This document shows, in pieces, positions 35,411 through 44,777 of a stretch of DNA of 64,000 nucleotides. The position numbers and the translations under genes are program-made. Numbering within the stretch: position 1 is the stretch's first letter; each line of letters opens with the position of its first letter. Below the pieces are notes generated by a model. The model did no database searches. It was not told the DNA's origin and saw only the letters and a list, made by a program, of their open reading frames with translations. The DNA comes from Furfurilactobacillus curtus (GTDB lineage Bacteria > Bacillota > Bacilli > Lactobacillales > Lactobacillaceae). The stretch lies in contig NZ_BQXO01000002.1 in assembly GCF_045862785.1 (NCBI RefSeq), positions 434,001 through 498,000 on the forward strand, written 5' to 3'.

Positions 35411-36712
35411 ATGAAGGGACGCTTTGGCTTTATCAGCATCGTCTTGTTTGGCCTAAATGCCATCATTGGCTCAGGAATTTTTTTGTTGCCAAATACCGCA
35501 ATGAAATTAATCGGCCCAGCTAGCTTATTAGTCTTTGTATTTGACATGCTTTTAGTGATCAGTATTGCATTTTGTTTTGCAGAGGATGCAAGCTTGTTTC
35601 GTGAAAACGGCGGCCCGTACGTCTATGCAAAAGCCGCATTTGGTGATTTTATTGGTTACGAAGTTGGTTTTATTATCTGGGTGATTAGTATTATTGCCTG
35701 GGCGACTATGGCAGCAGGATTAGCGACCGCTTTGGGCGCTTTATGGCCAGTGTTAGCGCAACCAGTGTGGCACGCAACGATTATTACGGGTCTCTTAGTT
35801 GGGTTAGGACTAATTAATATTCTCGGTGTTAACGTCACCAAATGGTTGAATGATGTTGTCACTGTGGCCAAAATGGTTCCGCTAGTGTTTTTTGTCGCAA
35901 TTGGGCTCTTTTTCATGCATGCGGGTAATTTTACGCCGTTTTTTCCGCATGGGCATTATGCAACCGGATCATTTGGTCAAGCGGCAATTGTGATGTTTTA
36001 TGCGTTTACCGGTTTTGAGGCCATTGTTATTGCCGCCGAAGCCATGAAAAATCCCCAACATGATGTGCCGCGAGCGATCATCACTGTCATGGGTCTGGTG
36101 GCGTTGTTGTACTTTTTAATTCAAACCGTCTCGATTGGTATCTTGGGACCACGATTGGCGACAACGACGGCACCGATGCAAACAGCTTTGTCAGCGATTC
36201 TAGGACCAGTTGGCAAAGCAATTATTGGTGCGGGGACTGTGATCTCGATTACCGGCATTGCCATTGCACAGTCATTTACGGTACCGCGTAGTGGTCAAGC
36301 GATGGCGGATAACGGCGTGATGCCGAGGATTGTTGGTCACCTGAATCGGCGTGGTGTACCTGATGTTGCGGTCATCATTTCGGTTCTATTAGCATTGCCA
36401 CTGGCCTTGACGGGCACATTTAGTACGTTAGCTGCCATTTCAGTTGTCTCGCGATTTGCTCAATACTTGCCGACGATTTTAGCGGTGTTGGTCTTTCGTC
36501 GAACGCGTCCAAATCAACCACGAGCCTTTCGGGTTCCGTTTGGACCAGTGATTCCCATTATTGCAGTATTGGTTTCATTTTGGTTACTAGCGCAGGCGCA
36601 ATTGGTGAACTTGATTTGGGGACTGGGTGCCTTGGTGGTTGCAATCCCCTTTTATTTCTTAACGCGTAACCGGCGCCGTGAACTTGAACAGCAACAAAAT
36701 CAGCATCGATAA
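35411..36712 (+). CDS. APC-superfamily amino acid permease
   Basis: 433 aa, about 12 helices. Starts LFGLNAIIGSGIFLLP, the APC TM1 signature; FYAFTGFEAIVIAAEAMKNP in TM6. Distinct from the permease at 4362: no cationic transporter pattern, no leader attenuator. RBS AGGAAGAAGGAACTGCA. Substrate unknown. Confidence 0.85.
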   Translation: MKGRFGFISIVLFGLNAIIGSGIFLLPNTAMKLIGPASLLVFVFDMLLVISIAFCFAEDASLFRENGGPYVYAKAAFGDFIGYEVGFIIWVISIIAWATMAAGLATALGALWPVLAQPVWHATIITGLLVGLGLINILGVNVTKWLNDVVTVAKMVPLVFFVAIGLFFMHAGNFTPFFPHGHYATGSFGQAAIVMFYAFTGFEAIVIAAEAMKNPQHDVPRAIITVMGLVALLYFLIQTVSIGILGPRLATTTAPMQTALSAILGPVGKAIIGAGTVISITGIAIAQSFTVPRSGQAMADNGVMPRIVGHLNRRGVPDVAVIISVLLALPLALTGTFSTLAAISVVSRFAQYLPTILAVLVFRRTRPNQPRAFRVPFGPVIPIIAVLVSFWLLAQAQLVNLIWGLGALVVAIPFYFLTRNRRRELEQQQNQHR

Positions 36713-36717
36713 ATAAT

Positions 36718-36830
36718 CAGAGCGAAACAAGCCGGGTGATGTCGAGCACTAGCTGAGACTGACTGGTTGGCGCTCTTTGCCAATTAGGCAGGCTGGGCTA
36801 GGCACAGACATCAGGCTTGGGTAGCTCGAC
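36718..36830 (+). repeat. Structured intergenic repeat, family 3, copy 1
   Basis: Begins CAGAGCG and ends AGCTCGAC; GTCGAGC near the start pairs with GCTCGAC at the end. It shares the layout and about two thirds of positions with 45801-45914 (CAGAGCG-AA-A-GCCGG..., GGTTGGCG-CT-TTTGCCAATT, TCAGG...AGCTCGAC). Confidence 0.6.
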
Positions 36831-36840
36831 AAATACAATA

Positions 36841-36881
36841 AACCGCTCAGTCAAGGGATCAAGTGGCTGAGTGGTTTTTAA
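36841..36881 (+). terminator. Terminator after the second permease gene
   Basis: AACC-CTCAG pairs with CTGAG-GGTT, followed by TTTTA. 36882-37181 holds no gene I can support. Confidence 0.6.
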
Positions 36882-37181
36882 CTATACCAATTATAAAAAT
36901 AGACGGATTTTTGGTTAACAATGTGGCTTTTCGTCAACAAAATAATGGCAAAATACAACCGTGTGCTAAAATATAGACCAATGTGATAAACATCTTGATA
37001 GTTATGGACATAAAACGGTATTCCAATTTTAACGGTTCATGAATTTTTAAGCTAATTATCATCATTATCACCATTTTATTCTTGCTGACTTATGATGAGA
37101 CCGCTATTGTATCAAACATAGACCAAAAGCACCGGTCGTGATTTACTCGCCGGATTGTTAAAAGAAAAGGATGATGAATTT

Positions 37182-39215
37182 ATGTTTGATTCAATTGACC
37201 AATTAGCGGTAAATAGTGTGCGGACGTTAAGTCTCGACGCCATTGATCGGGCACAGTCAGGTCACCCTGGATTACCAATGGGAGCTGCACCAATGGCTTA
37301 TACGTTGTGGAGCCGCCATCTGACCGTTAATCCAAAAGATTCACACTGGTTTAATCGTGATCGCTTTGTTTTGTCAGCTGGTCATGGATCAGCGATGTTA
37401 TACAGTCTGTTGCATTTAAGTGGCTACAAGGTTTCAATGACTGATTTAAAACATTTTCGCCAGTTGGGCAGTAAGACGCCAGGGCACCCAGAGTATGGCT
37501 GGACGGATGGCGTTGAAGCCACGACTGGCCCACTAGGACAGGGGCTAGGGATGGCTGTTGGCATGGCGATGGCTGAAGAACACTTAGCGGCAACCTACAA
37601 CCGGCCGGGCTTTAACGTTGTTGATCATTACACGTACACGCTGGTCGGTGATGGTGACTTGATGGAGGGGATTTCCCACGAAGCGGCAAGTCTGGCCGGT
37701 CGTTTGAAACTGGGCAAATTAATTGTGTTATATGATTCCAATGACGTTTCACTCGACGGTCCCTTGTCGAATGCATTTAACGAAAATATTCATCAACGGT
37801 TTGAAAGTTATGGTTGGGACTACCACCGCGTGGGGGATGGCAATGACCTAAACGCGATTGATCATGCGATTAAACAAGCGCAAGCCGCTGAAGATCGCCC
37901 ATCTATTATCGAAGTCAAAACAACCATTGGCTATGGTTCACCACAAGCAGGCACCAATAAAGTTCATGGCGCGCCGTTGAGTGAAACAGCTTTAGCTGCC
38001 ACTAAAGAAACCTACGATTGGCCATACGCGCCGTTTTACGTTCCAGGCGAAGTGTATGAACGCTTTTATCGTTCGATTCGACGTCGTGGGCATAAGGCTG
38101 AGGCACAATGGAACCACATGATGGAAAGCTATGCGATGCAATATCCTGAATTGGCGGCCTATTTTGCGGATGATGTGCGTCAAATTAAGAGTGTTGATCT
38201 CAGTGATTTAACCGATGACTATGAACTTGGCGATGCTGAAGCTACGCGGTTGACCTCCGCCAAGGTGTTGCAGACATTAGGTAAGCGAGAACACTCATTG
38301 TGGGGTGGCTCGGCTGATTTGTTTGCTTCCAATAAGACTGATTTGAAGGATAATGGTCGGTTTGATGTGGATAACGCGGTCAATCGTAATTTGTGGTTTG
38401 GCGTGCGGGAATTTGCAGAAGGTTGTGCCATGAACGGGATTGCGCTGCATGGCGGTACACGGGTGTATGGCAGTACCTTTATGGTCTTTTCAGATTACAT
38501 GCGCGGGGCGATTCGTTTGGCGGCTCTGCAGAAGTTACCGGTCACTTATGTCTTCACGCACGATTCAATCGCGGTTGGGGAAGATGGGCCAACGCATGAA
38601 CCGATTGAACAACTGGCCGCATTGCGTGCGATGCCTGGGCTTTCGGTGATTCGACCGGCCGATGCCAATGAAACGATTGCGGCATGGCAGCAGGCGATGG
38701 GAACCCATGATCGCCCAACAGCGTTAATTCTATCTCGTCAAACCCTACCCGTTCTAGCTGGGGCTAAACTGCATCCAGAAGGGGTGAGCCGTGGGGCCTA
38801 CGTGATTTCACCACAAAAAGGGGGCACGCCAGATGGGATCTTAATCGCAACTGGGTCAGAGGTTCAATTAGCGATCATTGCCCAACAGCGATTAGTAGAT
38901 CGTGGTGAGGATGTCAGCGTTGTTTCAATGCCAAGTATGGATCTGTTCGACGCCCAACCAGAATCTTACCGTGAAACAGTCTTGCCTCATGATGTGCGAA
39001 ATCGTGTGGCGATTGAAATGGGTCGGACCACAGATTGGGGCAAGTATGTCGGGCTAGATGGGAAAGTGATCGGGATCGACAGCTTTGGCCTGAGTGGTAA
39101 GGGTAGCGAAGTGGTCAAACGTTTCCACTTTACTACTGATACGATTGTCGACACCTATGCATCATTAGTGAACACACGGTTACATGCTTTGTCAGACTTT
39201 GCTTCAACGAGATAA
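37182..39215 (+). CDS. tkt: Transketolase
   Basis: 677 aa from ATG 37182 (AAAGGATGATGAATTT ahead); 27 upstream bases also read open. RSGHPG-like AQSGHPGLPMGAAPMAY, thiamine-diphosphate motif GDGDLMEGISHEA...N (residues about 155-190), and the central HDSIAVGEDGPTHEP. Transfers two-carbon units between sugar phosphates in the pentose phosphate pathway, with TPP and Mg2+; in heterofermentative or pentose-grown lactobacilli it links pentoses to glycolysis and nucleotide synthesis. Single gene, strong terminator. Confidence 0.94.
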   Translation: MFDSIDQLAVNSVRTLSLDAIDRAQSGHPGLPMGAAPMAYTLWSRHLTVNPKDSHWFNRDRFVLSAGHGSAMLYSLLHLSGYKVSMTDLKHFRQLGSKTPGHPEYGWTDGVEATTGPLGQGLGMAVGMAMAEEHLAATYNRPGFNVVDHYTYTLVGDGDLMEGISHEAASLAGRLKLGKLIVLYDSNDVSLDGPLSNAFNENIHQRFESYGWDYHRVGDGNDLNAIDHAIKQAQAAEDRPSIIEVKTTIGYGSPQAGTNKVHGAPLSETALAATKETYDWPYAPFYVPGEVYERFYRSIRRRGHKAEAQWNHMMESYAMQYPELAAYFADDVRQIKSVDLSDLTDDYELGDAEATRLTSAKVLQTLGKREHSLWGGSADLFASNKTDLKDNGRFDVDNAVNRNLWFGVREFAEGCAMNGIALHGGTRVYGSTFMVFSDYMRGAIRLAALQKLPVTYVFTHDSIAVGEDGPTHEPIEQLAALRAMPGLSVIRPADANETIAAWQQAMGTHDRPTALILSRQTLPVLAGAKLHPEGVSRGAYVISPQKGGTPDGILIATGSEVQLAIIAQQRLVDRGEDVSVVSMPSMDLFDAQPESYRETVLPHDVRNRVAIEMGRTTDWGKYVGLDGKVIGIDSFGLSGKGSEVVKRFHFTTDTIVDTYASLVNTRLHALSDFASTR

Positions 39216-39227
39216 ACAATCTAGATC

Positions 39228-39266
39228 AAAAAGAGTGTTTGGGTTTTGTCCCAAACACTCTTTTTT
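39228..39266. terminator. Terminator after tkt
   Basis: AAAAGAGTGTTTGGG/CCCAAACACTCTTTT near-perfect 15-bp stem followed by TT; A/T flanks on both sides. Confidence 0.9.
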
Positions 39267-39550
39267 GGTCGCTTTAATTATTCACTGCTATCGGCATCTC
39301 CCTCAGTATTTAGATTGAATCAATTCATATGGGTATTAGTATTTTGTTGCTGTGGATTAACCACGCTTCTTGGAGCTTCTTGCAACATGTCTTGACTGAT
39401 ACTGCGGCGGTTTAAGTTTTATCGTACATTAAAGAAAATATTCAAAATTGAAATATAACATTTTGTGCATTATACTACCTCATAAGGAAAGCTAATATTT
39501 TTATAATTCGTGAATGAAATCACTTATTTTTTCTTCTGGGGGGAAGAATC

Positions 39551-39655
39551 ATGATAAAAACAATATCGAGTCACCTAGTTAAATCTTGGTTAGTTGTGGA
39601 GACCTATAACGACCCTAATGCCAAAAAACAGCCTATCGACCGATACGGCTATTGA
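39551..39655 (+). CDS. Possible 34-residue peptide
   Basis: ATG at 39551 with GGGGGGAAGAATC ahead; MIKTISSHLVKSWLVVETYN begins it, and it ends RYGY. It lies 40 bases before the serine-rich protein gene and could be a leader or a remnant. No family known. In 39267-39550 I see nothing coding. Confidence 0.3.
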   Translation: MIKTISSHLVKSWLVVETYNDPNAKKQPIDRYGY

Positions 39656-39695
39656 GCCAGAGTCTGTCACTGTTGAGTAAATGGAGGAATACAAA

Positions 39696-41840
39696 ATGAG
39701 TAGACGATCAAACCAGTTTCTAATAACAAAAAGGGCAAATAAATTTTGGCTGTTTTCGGCTACGCTAAGTTTGGCTTTTACAGGTTTTCTAGCAACCTCT
39801 ATGAAGGTACAGGCGAGTAATCAACTAACACAACAACCCCTCGAGACGAATAACCATATATTGAATTTTACTACAGCATTATCATCTGGGATATCGAGTA
39901 CAAATTCAGACAAGTCCAGTTCAGCTGATTCTTCGGCTACTAGTTCGGTCAACTCCAGTTTAGCTGATTCTTCGGCTACTAGTTCGGCCAACTCCAGTTT
40001 AGCTGATTCGTCAGCGACTAGTTCCGTTAACTCCAGTTCAGCTGATTCGTCAACCACTAGTTCTGCTAACTCTAGTTCGGCCGATTCGTCAGCTACTAGT
40101 TCGGCTGACTCTTCAGTTACTAGCTCAGCTACTTCTTCTTCAGCAACAAGTGATGCAAAGGTTGATCATGGTGTCGTTTACCTAGAAGAAGATGGAACTG
40201 TAGTCGCGACAATTTCTAAACAAGAATTCAATCATCCAGCATTAGATGTTCATGGATTCCCAATTTATGCCGGTCAATATCATGCCAGTTACTGGCACTC
40301 AGATACGCAAGACTATGGAATTTCCACCGATGATAACATTACCTTCGATTACCATATTCCGGTAATTTCATTAGCTGAATACAACAAGGAATATGATAGT
40401 ATCACGACTACTTATAACTACATTGATCAAGCAACTGGTCAACAAGTTGGCTCTTGGGACTATATTTATATTCAAATTGTTTACAATGATTTTCAAAATA
40501 TTCCGACTGGTTATCAACTTGCCAATCCACAGGAAACAATCGCCGAAGCAACAACCGGTAGGGTAAATAATGTTTATGTTACCAAAATTGATGGAGATAG
40601 TTCAGCTAGTTCTAGTTCAGCTGATTCGTCAGCGACTAGTTCGGCCAACTCTAGTTCAGCCGATTCGTCCGCTACTAGTTCTGCTAACTCCAGTTCAGCT
40701 GATTCGTCCGCTACTAGTTCCGTTAACTCTAGTTCAGCCGATTCGTCCGCTACTAGTTCGGCCAACTCCAGTTCAGCTGATTCTTCAACGACTAGTTCTG
40801 CTAACTCCAGTTCAGCCGATTCTTCCGCTACTAGCTCGGCTAACTCCAGTTCAGCCGATTCTTCCGCTACTAGTTCTGCTAACTCCAGTTCAGCTGATTC
40901 TTCCGCTACTAGCTCGGCTAGCTCCAGTTCAGCCGATTCTTCAACGACTAGTTCTGCCAACTCCAGTTCAGCTGATTCGTCAACGACTAGTTCTGCTAGC
41001 TCCAGTTCAGCCGATTCGTTAGCTACTAGTTCTGCTAACTCTAGTTCAGCCGATTCGTTAGCTACTAGTTCTGCTAACTCCAGTTCAGCCGATTCTTCCG
41101 CTACTAGTTCCGCCAACTCCAGTTCAGCCGATTCGTCCGCTACTAGTTCCGCCAACTCCAGTTCAGCTGACTCGTCAGCTACTAGTTCCGTTAACTCTAG
41201 TTCGGTCGATCCTTCCGCTACTAGTTCCGCCAACTCCAGTTCGGCTGATTCGTCCGCTGCTAGTTCCGTTAACTCTAGTTCAACTGATTCGTCCGCTACT
41301 AGTTCCGCCAACTCCAGTTCAGCTGATTCGTCAGCTACTAGTTCCGTTAACTCTAGTTCGGTCGATTCGTCCGCTGCTAGTTCCGCCAACTCCAGTTCAG
41401 CTGATTCGTCAGCTACTAGTTCCGTTAACTCTAGTTCGGTCGATTCGTCCGCTGCTAGTTCCGCTAACTCCAGTTCGGCTGATTCGTCCGCTACTAGTTC
41501 CGCCAACTCCAGTTCGGCTGATTCGTCCGCTGCTAGTTCCGTTAACTCTAGTTCAGCTGATTCTTCGGCTACTAGCAACAATTTAACCACCAGTTCTGAC
41601 ACCTCTGTGGCTAATAATCGGTCAGCCAAGCCGGTCACAACGACACCACAAGACGTAATCAAAGATCCGGCTGGGGTTAATCGGCTAGATGCATCACATT
41701 TACATTCATCATTGAATCCAAAATCTGCGTTACCGAAGACAAGCACCACTCACCGCGATTCAATTGACCAGCAAGTTGAGTTGTTTGCGATCTTGGCCGC
41801 TGCGACATTGACTGTCTTTCCAGTTAGAAAACGCAAATAG
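39696..41840 (+). CDS. Serine-rich-repeat cell-wall surface protein with LPKTS sorting motif
   Basis: 714 aa from ATG 39696 (TGGAGGAATACAAA ahead). Signal peptide of about 40 residues (...ATSMKVQA); a first Ser-rich block (about 70-150); a non-repeat domain near 155-300, whose YNYIDQATGQQVGSW...YQLANPQETIAEA resembles MucBP; a second block of about 27 units of SSADSSATSSAN (12 aa, 36 bases); and a C-terminus with LPKTS, a hydrophobic helix and RKRK. Codons drift, giving long open frames on all strands. The motif differs from LPxTG by Ser in position five, as in plantarum-type sortase substrates. Adhesion or biofilm role inferred; no glycosyltransferase or accessory Sec genes lie nearby. Confidence 0.88.
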   Translation: MSRRSNQFLITKRANKFWLFSATLSLAFTGFLATSMKVQASNQLTQQPLETNNHILNFTTALSSGISSTNSDKSSSADSSATSSVNSSLADSSATSSANSSLADSSATSSVNSSSADSSTTSSANSSSADSSATSSADSSVTSSATSSSATSDAKVDHGVVYLEEDGTVVATISKQEFNHPALDVHGFPIYAGQYHASYWHSDTQDYGISTDDNITFDYHIPVISLAEYNKEYDSITTTYNYIDQATGQQVGSWDYIYIQIVYNDFQNIPTGYQLANPQETIAEATTGRVNNVYVTKIDGDSSASSSSADSSATSSANSSSADSSATSSANSSSADSSATSSVNSSSADSSATSSANSSSADSSTTSSANSSSADSSATSSANSSSADSSATSSANSSSADSSATSSASSSSADSSTTSSANSSSADSSTTSSASSSSADSLATSSANSSSADSLATSSANSSSADSSATSSANSSSADSSATSSANSSSADSSATSSVNSSSVDPSATSSANSSSADSSAASSVNSSSTDSSATSSANSSSADSSATSSVNSSSVDSSAASSANSSSADSSATSSVNSSSVDSSAASSANSSSADSSATSSANSSSADSSAASSVNSSSADSSATSNNLTTSSDTSVANNRSAKPVTTTPQDVIKDPAGVNRLDASHLHSSLNPKSALPKTSTTHRDSIDQQVELFAILAAATLTVFPVRKRK
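40595..41577 (+). repeat. 36-bp coding minisatellite in the surface protein
   Basis: About 27 head-to-tail 36-base units encoding SSADSSATSSAN-type repeats, each containing CTACTAGTTC or a close variant. Prone to length change by slippage or recombination. A shorter array lies at 39913-40140. Confidence 0.9.
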
Positions 41841-41865
41841 CTTTTCATCAACTGTTGCATTATGA

Positions 41866-41936
41866 AAAAAATCTCCTTGTCTTTCAGCTAACCGGTTTTA
41901 GAAACGGACGGCTGAGAAGGTGAGGAGATTTTTTAT
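41866..41936 (+). terminator. Terminator after the surface protein
   Basis: AATCTCCT pairs with AGGAGATT around an inner CTTTCAGC/GCTGAGAAG stem, followed by TTTTTTA. Confidence 0.8.
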
Positions 41937-42113
41937 AGTCAGACTCAAATTAACATGTTCGTGGTTGTTCGACACCACCGGCTTGCCCTCAGATTTTGTC
42001 GGGTTCCACAAGCGGGATTAATTGGTTAAGACCGCCAGCCGCTCAGACTACGAACTATATCAAGCAGTCAGTGTATGAAATTGATTATTAGAATTGAGGG
42101 CGAATCCAAGCAA

Positions 42114-42168
42114 AATTAGGCAGCTAATCACCGTTCAATTTTGAACGAGAATTAACTGCCTAATTAGT
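42114..42168 (-). terminator. Terminator-like hairpin at the end of the EmrB/DUF4811 operon
   Basis: AATTAGGCAG-TAAT pairs with ATTA-CTGCCTAATT, with an inner GTTCAA/TTGAAC; read on the minus strand it is followed by TTTTG. 41937-42113 holds no gene. Confidence 0.65.
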
Positions 42169-42260
42169 AAATTTATTTAATGCAAACTTTTGGAGTAAAC
42201 GTCACTTTCTGGATTGAAGAAAGGTGATTTCTTGGTGATCACCAGTGTTAAGATGACATT

Positions 42261-42998
42261 TTACTTCAAATTTGCCACAGCCTTTTTAATCAGTTGGCTT
42301 TGGAATTGAGCGGCATATTGTTTGCTCAATTGTTGTTGCTTAGCTTGGTTATTGGCCAAACTAGGATCTTTTGCGATGGCGGCTTGCATCTGTTGCTTAA
42401 CGAATGCAGCGGCCTGTTGTTTGACTTGCGCTTGGGCAGCAGGGGTCTGCTGTTTAGCCATTTGTGCTTTCAGCTGTTTGGCTTGCGTTGTTGATAAGTG
42501 TACCCAGTCATTAGGTAGATGGAACGTGTTCGTTCGTTTAATCAATTCGTGGTTATTATTAGCGACGTTAAACCACAATTTGGTCGCGTTGTTCTTGTAG
42601 ACCCACCGCGTTTCTTTGGTGGTTAAAGTAGCCGTTGAAGCAGTCGTTGACTTGACGTGGTTAAACGTATTTTCGTTAACCTGCGTATGACCGGGCTTCT
42701 TTTGACCCTTTTTGGTCGCATAAATCTGCGTATTTTCGGTGCCTTTAGTACCAATATTTTGATAAAGCATCATGTTCATTTTGCCGGTTGGATCGGCGGA
42801 ATAGATGACTTTAGTTGTAGTGGTGGTCACTTTCTTCATGCCAAAGTGATCGTGATCGTTTAAGTTGATCATGAGTAAGGATGGAATGAGGAAGACAAGC
42901 GCCAACAACGTCCCAACCGTTCGCCAGATAACTGGTTTAATGTAGACAAAACAAACGAAAAAGGCGATGGCACCGAGAACTAAGGTGACTAAAATCAT
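42261..42998 (-). CDS. DUF4811-like membrane-anchored protein, partner of the EmrB-type exporter
   Basis: 245 aa. Two hydrophobic segments at the N-terminus (residues 2-22 and 27-45), then an extracellular-type domain rich in Thr/Asn/Lys and a C-terminal glutamine/alanine-rich helix (residues about 170-240). The family is found next to EmrB/QacA MFS genes in lactobacilli, as here: its start overlaps the exporter stop by one base (TAATG). Its biochemical role is unknown. Confidence 0.75.
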   Translation of the reverse strand: MILVTLVLGAIAFFVCFVYIKPVIWRTVGTLLALVFLIPSLLMINLNDHDHFGMKKVTTTTTKVIYSADPTGKMNMMLYQNIGTKGTENTQIYATKKGQKKPGHTQVNENTFNHVKSTTASTATLTTKETRWVYKNNATKLWFNVANNNHELIKRTNTFHLPNDWVHLSTTQAKQLKAQMAKQQTPAAQAQVKQQAAAFVKQQMQAAIAKDPSLANNQAKQQQLSKQYAAQFQSQLIKKAVANLK

Positions 42999-44512
42999 TA
43001 GGCTTCACCTCCATTATCAGTGGCTGCAGGAGTCTTTAAGCCGTCTGTGTTCGCTTGAGTGACGTGAGTTGAAGCTCGTTTGGATCCCTTAAGGAAGAAA
43101 GCCAAGACAAAGCCGAGAATACAAAAGCCGATCGCTACCCAAAAAGTTGCGTGGTAACCGCTTAAGGTTGCATTAATCGCACGAACCTTGTAGACCAGCG
43201 GGGTCTGAGTAAGCACGTGGTGGGCAGGCATGGCGTTCTTAGTGACGTTTGAAAGAACTGAAACCATGACGGCAGTCCCGATGGAAGTAGCCACCTGCCG
43301 GGTTGTGTTGTTAACCGCGGTTCCGTGAGAGATCAAATCAAAGGACAGCGCGTTCATCCCAGCCGTCGTCACTGGCATCATGACCATGGAAATCCCAAAC
43401 ATGCGAACCGCGTACAAGAAAGTTACGTAGATCGTTGGCGTGGTTTTGGTGATCATGACAAAAGGTAAAGTACCCGCGGTTAGAAGAAATAGCCCAGCGA
43501 TAGCGAGACGCCTAGCACCAATTCGGTCGAAAGTTTGGCCGGTGATGGGACTCATTACCGCCATCATCAGGGCACCCGGTAAAAGGGTTAGTCCAGAATG
43601 AAAGGCACTCATCCCATGAACAATTTGCAAGTACAATGGTAAGACCATTTCAACCCCAGTCATGGCAATCATCACGACAGAACTTAGAATTGCGGCAATG
43701 GTAAATTCGCTAGACTTAAAGACACGTAGTTGAAGGAAAGGGTGGTCCATAGTCAACTGGCGCCAAACGAATAAGGCAATGATGATAACGCCAAGCACGA
43801 GTGTTGAAATGACCTTCACAGATGTCCACCCATCGTCCCCAACGGATGAGAAGCCATATAATAATGAACCAAATCCAAGTGTCGACATCGCAACAGATAG
43901 CCAGTCTAGTCGTGGCTTGGTTGTTTCGATAACCGACTTCATAAAGAATAATGCGCCGACAATGACAACGGCCACGATCGGAATAATCATGCCAAATAAA
44001 TCACGCCATTGATATTGATCAATGACCCATCCAGATAGAGTTGGTCCAATAGCAGGTGCAACCCCGATAACAATTCCGGCCAATCCCATGGCGGCACCAC
44101 GAGAACTAGCGGGGAAAATCGTTAGCATCAGAGTCTGTAACAATGGCATCGCAATCCCGACCCCCACGGCTTGCACCAAGCGTCCGGTAAGCAAGGCACC
44201 ATAGCTTGGCGCAGTGAAGGCGATGATTGTCCCAATTTCAAAGATCGCCATCGCGGAGATGTACAGCCATTTTGAATTAAAACGACTTGATAAGTAAGCA
44301 GAGATCGGAATCATGATCCCGTTGACCATTAAGAAACCAGTGGTTAGCCACTGAACGGTCGAAGTAGAAATATCGAAGGCTTTCATCAAAGTTGGGAAAG
44401 CGGTCGTTAAAATAGTTTGATTCAGGACGGTACAAAATGTCCCAATTAGCAAAACGACAACCATTAAGGCACGGTTATACGGTTTGCCGTTGGTATCGAC
44501 GGCTTTTGCCAT
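42998..44512 (-). CDS. EmrB/QacA-family MFS drug exporter (DHA2)
   Basis: 504 aa from the ATG at 44512 (AAGAAGGAACTCCT ahead), 14 membrane helices, last segment carrying a Lys/Arg/Thr-rich tail. The motif C region GIVIGVAPAIGPTLSGW and the loop RLVQAVGVGIAMPLLQ identify the 14-TM drug:H+ antiporter family. Expected to export toxic hydrophobic compounds. Transcribed from a promoter opposed to that of a MerR-family gene, its probable regulator. Confidence 0.9.
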   Translation of the reverse strand: MAKAVDTNGKPYNRALMVVVLLIGTFCTVLNQTILTTAFPTLMKAFDISTSTVQWLTTGFLMVNGIMIPISAYLSSRFNSKWLYISAMAIFEIGTIIAFTAPSYGALLTGRLVQAVGVGIAMPLLQTLMLTIFPASSRGAAMGLAGIVIGVAPAIGPTLSGWVIDQYQWRDLFGMIIPIVAVVIVGALFFMKSVIETTKPRLDWLSVAMSTLGFGSLLYGFSSVGDDGWTSVKVISTLVLGVIIIALFVWRQLTMDHPFLQLRVFKSSEFTIAAILSSVVMIAMTGVEMVLPLYLQIVHGMSAFHSGLTLLPGALMMAVMSPITGQTFDRIGARRLAIAGLFLLTAGTLPFVMITKTTPTIYVTFLYAVRMFGISMVMMPVTTAGMNALSFDLISHGTAVNNTTRQVATSIGTAVMVSVLSNVTKNAMPAHHVLTQTPLVYKVRAINATLSGYHATFWVAIGFCILGFVLAFFLKGSKRASTHVTQANTDGLKTPAATDNGGEA

Positions 44513-44562
44513 AGGAGTTCCTTCTTTCATTACAAAATTCATGTTTAAAAAGCACGAGGATT

Positions 44563-44591
44563 AATATAAGACTTCATGTGATTAGTGTCAA
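44563..44591 (-). promoter_or_regulatory. Promoter of the EmrB-type exporter
   Basis: On the minus strand TTGACA (44591-44586), 17-base spacer, TATATT (44568-44563). Confidence 0.7.
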
Positions 44592-44602
44592 GCAAGTTGA
44601 CA
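44586..44602. promoter_or_regulatory. Palindrome made of the two divergent -35 boxes
   Basis: TGTCAA-GCAAG-TTGACA: the -35 elements of the opposed promoters are mirror images five bases apart. A dimeric regulator bound here would block both promoters. The MerR-like product of the adjacent gene is the obvious candidate. Confidence 0.5.
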
Positions 44603-44624
44603 ATGATATTTCAAAATATATAAT
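44597..44624 (+). promoter_or_regulatory. Promoter of the MerR-family gene
   Basis: TTGACA, 16-base spacer, TATAAT: both boxes are consensus. The transcript would carry a leader of about 145 nt. Confidence 0.65.
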
Positions 44625-44777
44625 AGTTCAAGGAAATGTCAGTACTTTGGATGATTAACTAAGACATCAGTCCTTTAGAAAATAGCACTAAGGATAATTA
44701 TATTTTTTATATATTAGTCATAACAGATTCATTAACTAAAAAGCTACTAAACGTCAATAGATAATTGAGGTAACAGC

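Noticed and set aside
36713..37181. Small genes between the second permease and tkt
   Set aside because: No frame longer than a few codons with a ribosome site; the region is repeat, terminator and AT-rich promoter.
40570..41022. 150-residue plus-strand frame inside the serine-rich gene
   Set aside because: Same reason: repeat-driven frame without start context.
40574..41749. 391-residue open frame on the minus strand (ELELAELVADESA repeats)
   Set aside because: It is the mirror of the 36-bp serine-rich repeat, which is open in several frames by composition. No ribosome site or promoter, and the plus-strand protein has signal peptide and sorting motif.
41937..42113. Further copy of the repeat families
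   Set aside because: Some short matches to GTCGA and CCGG blocks, but no alignment longer than ten bases by eye.
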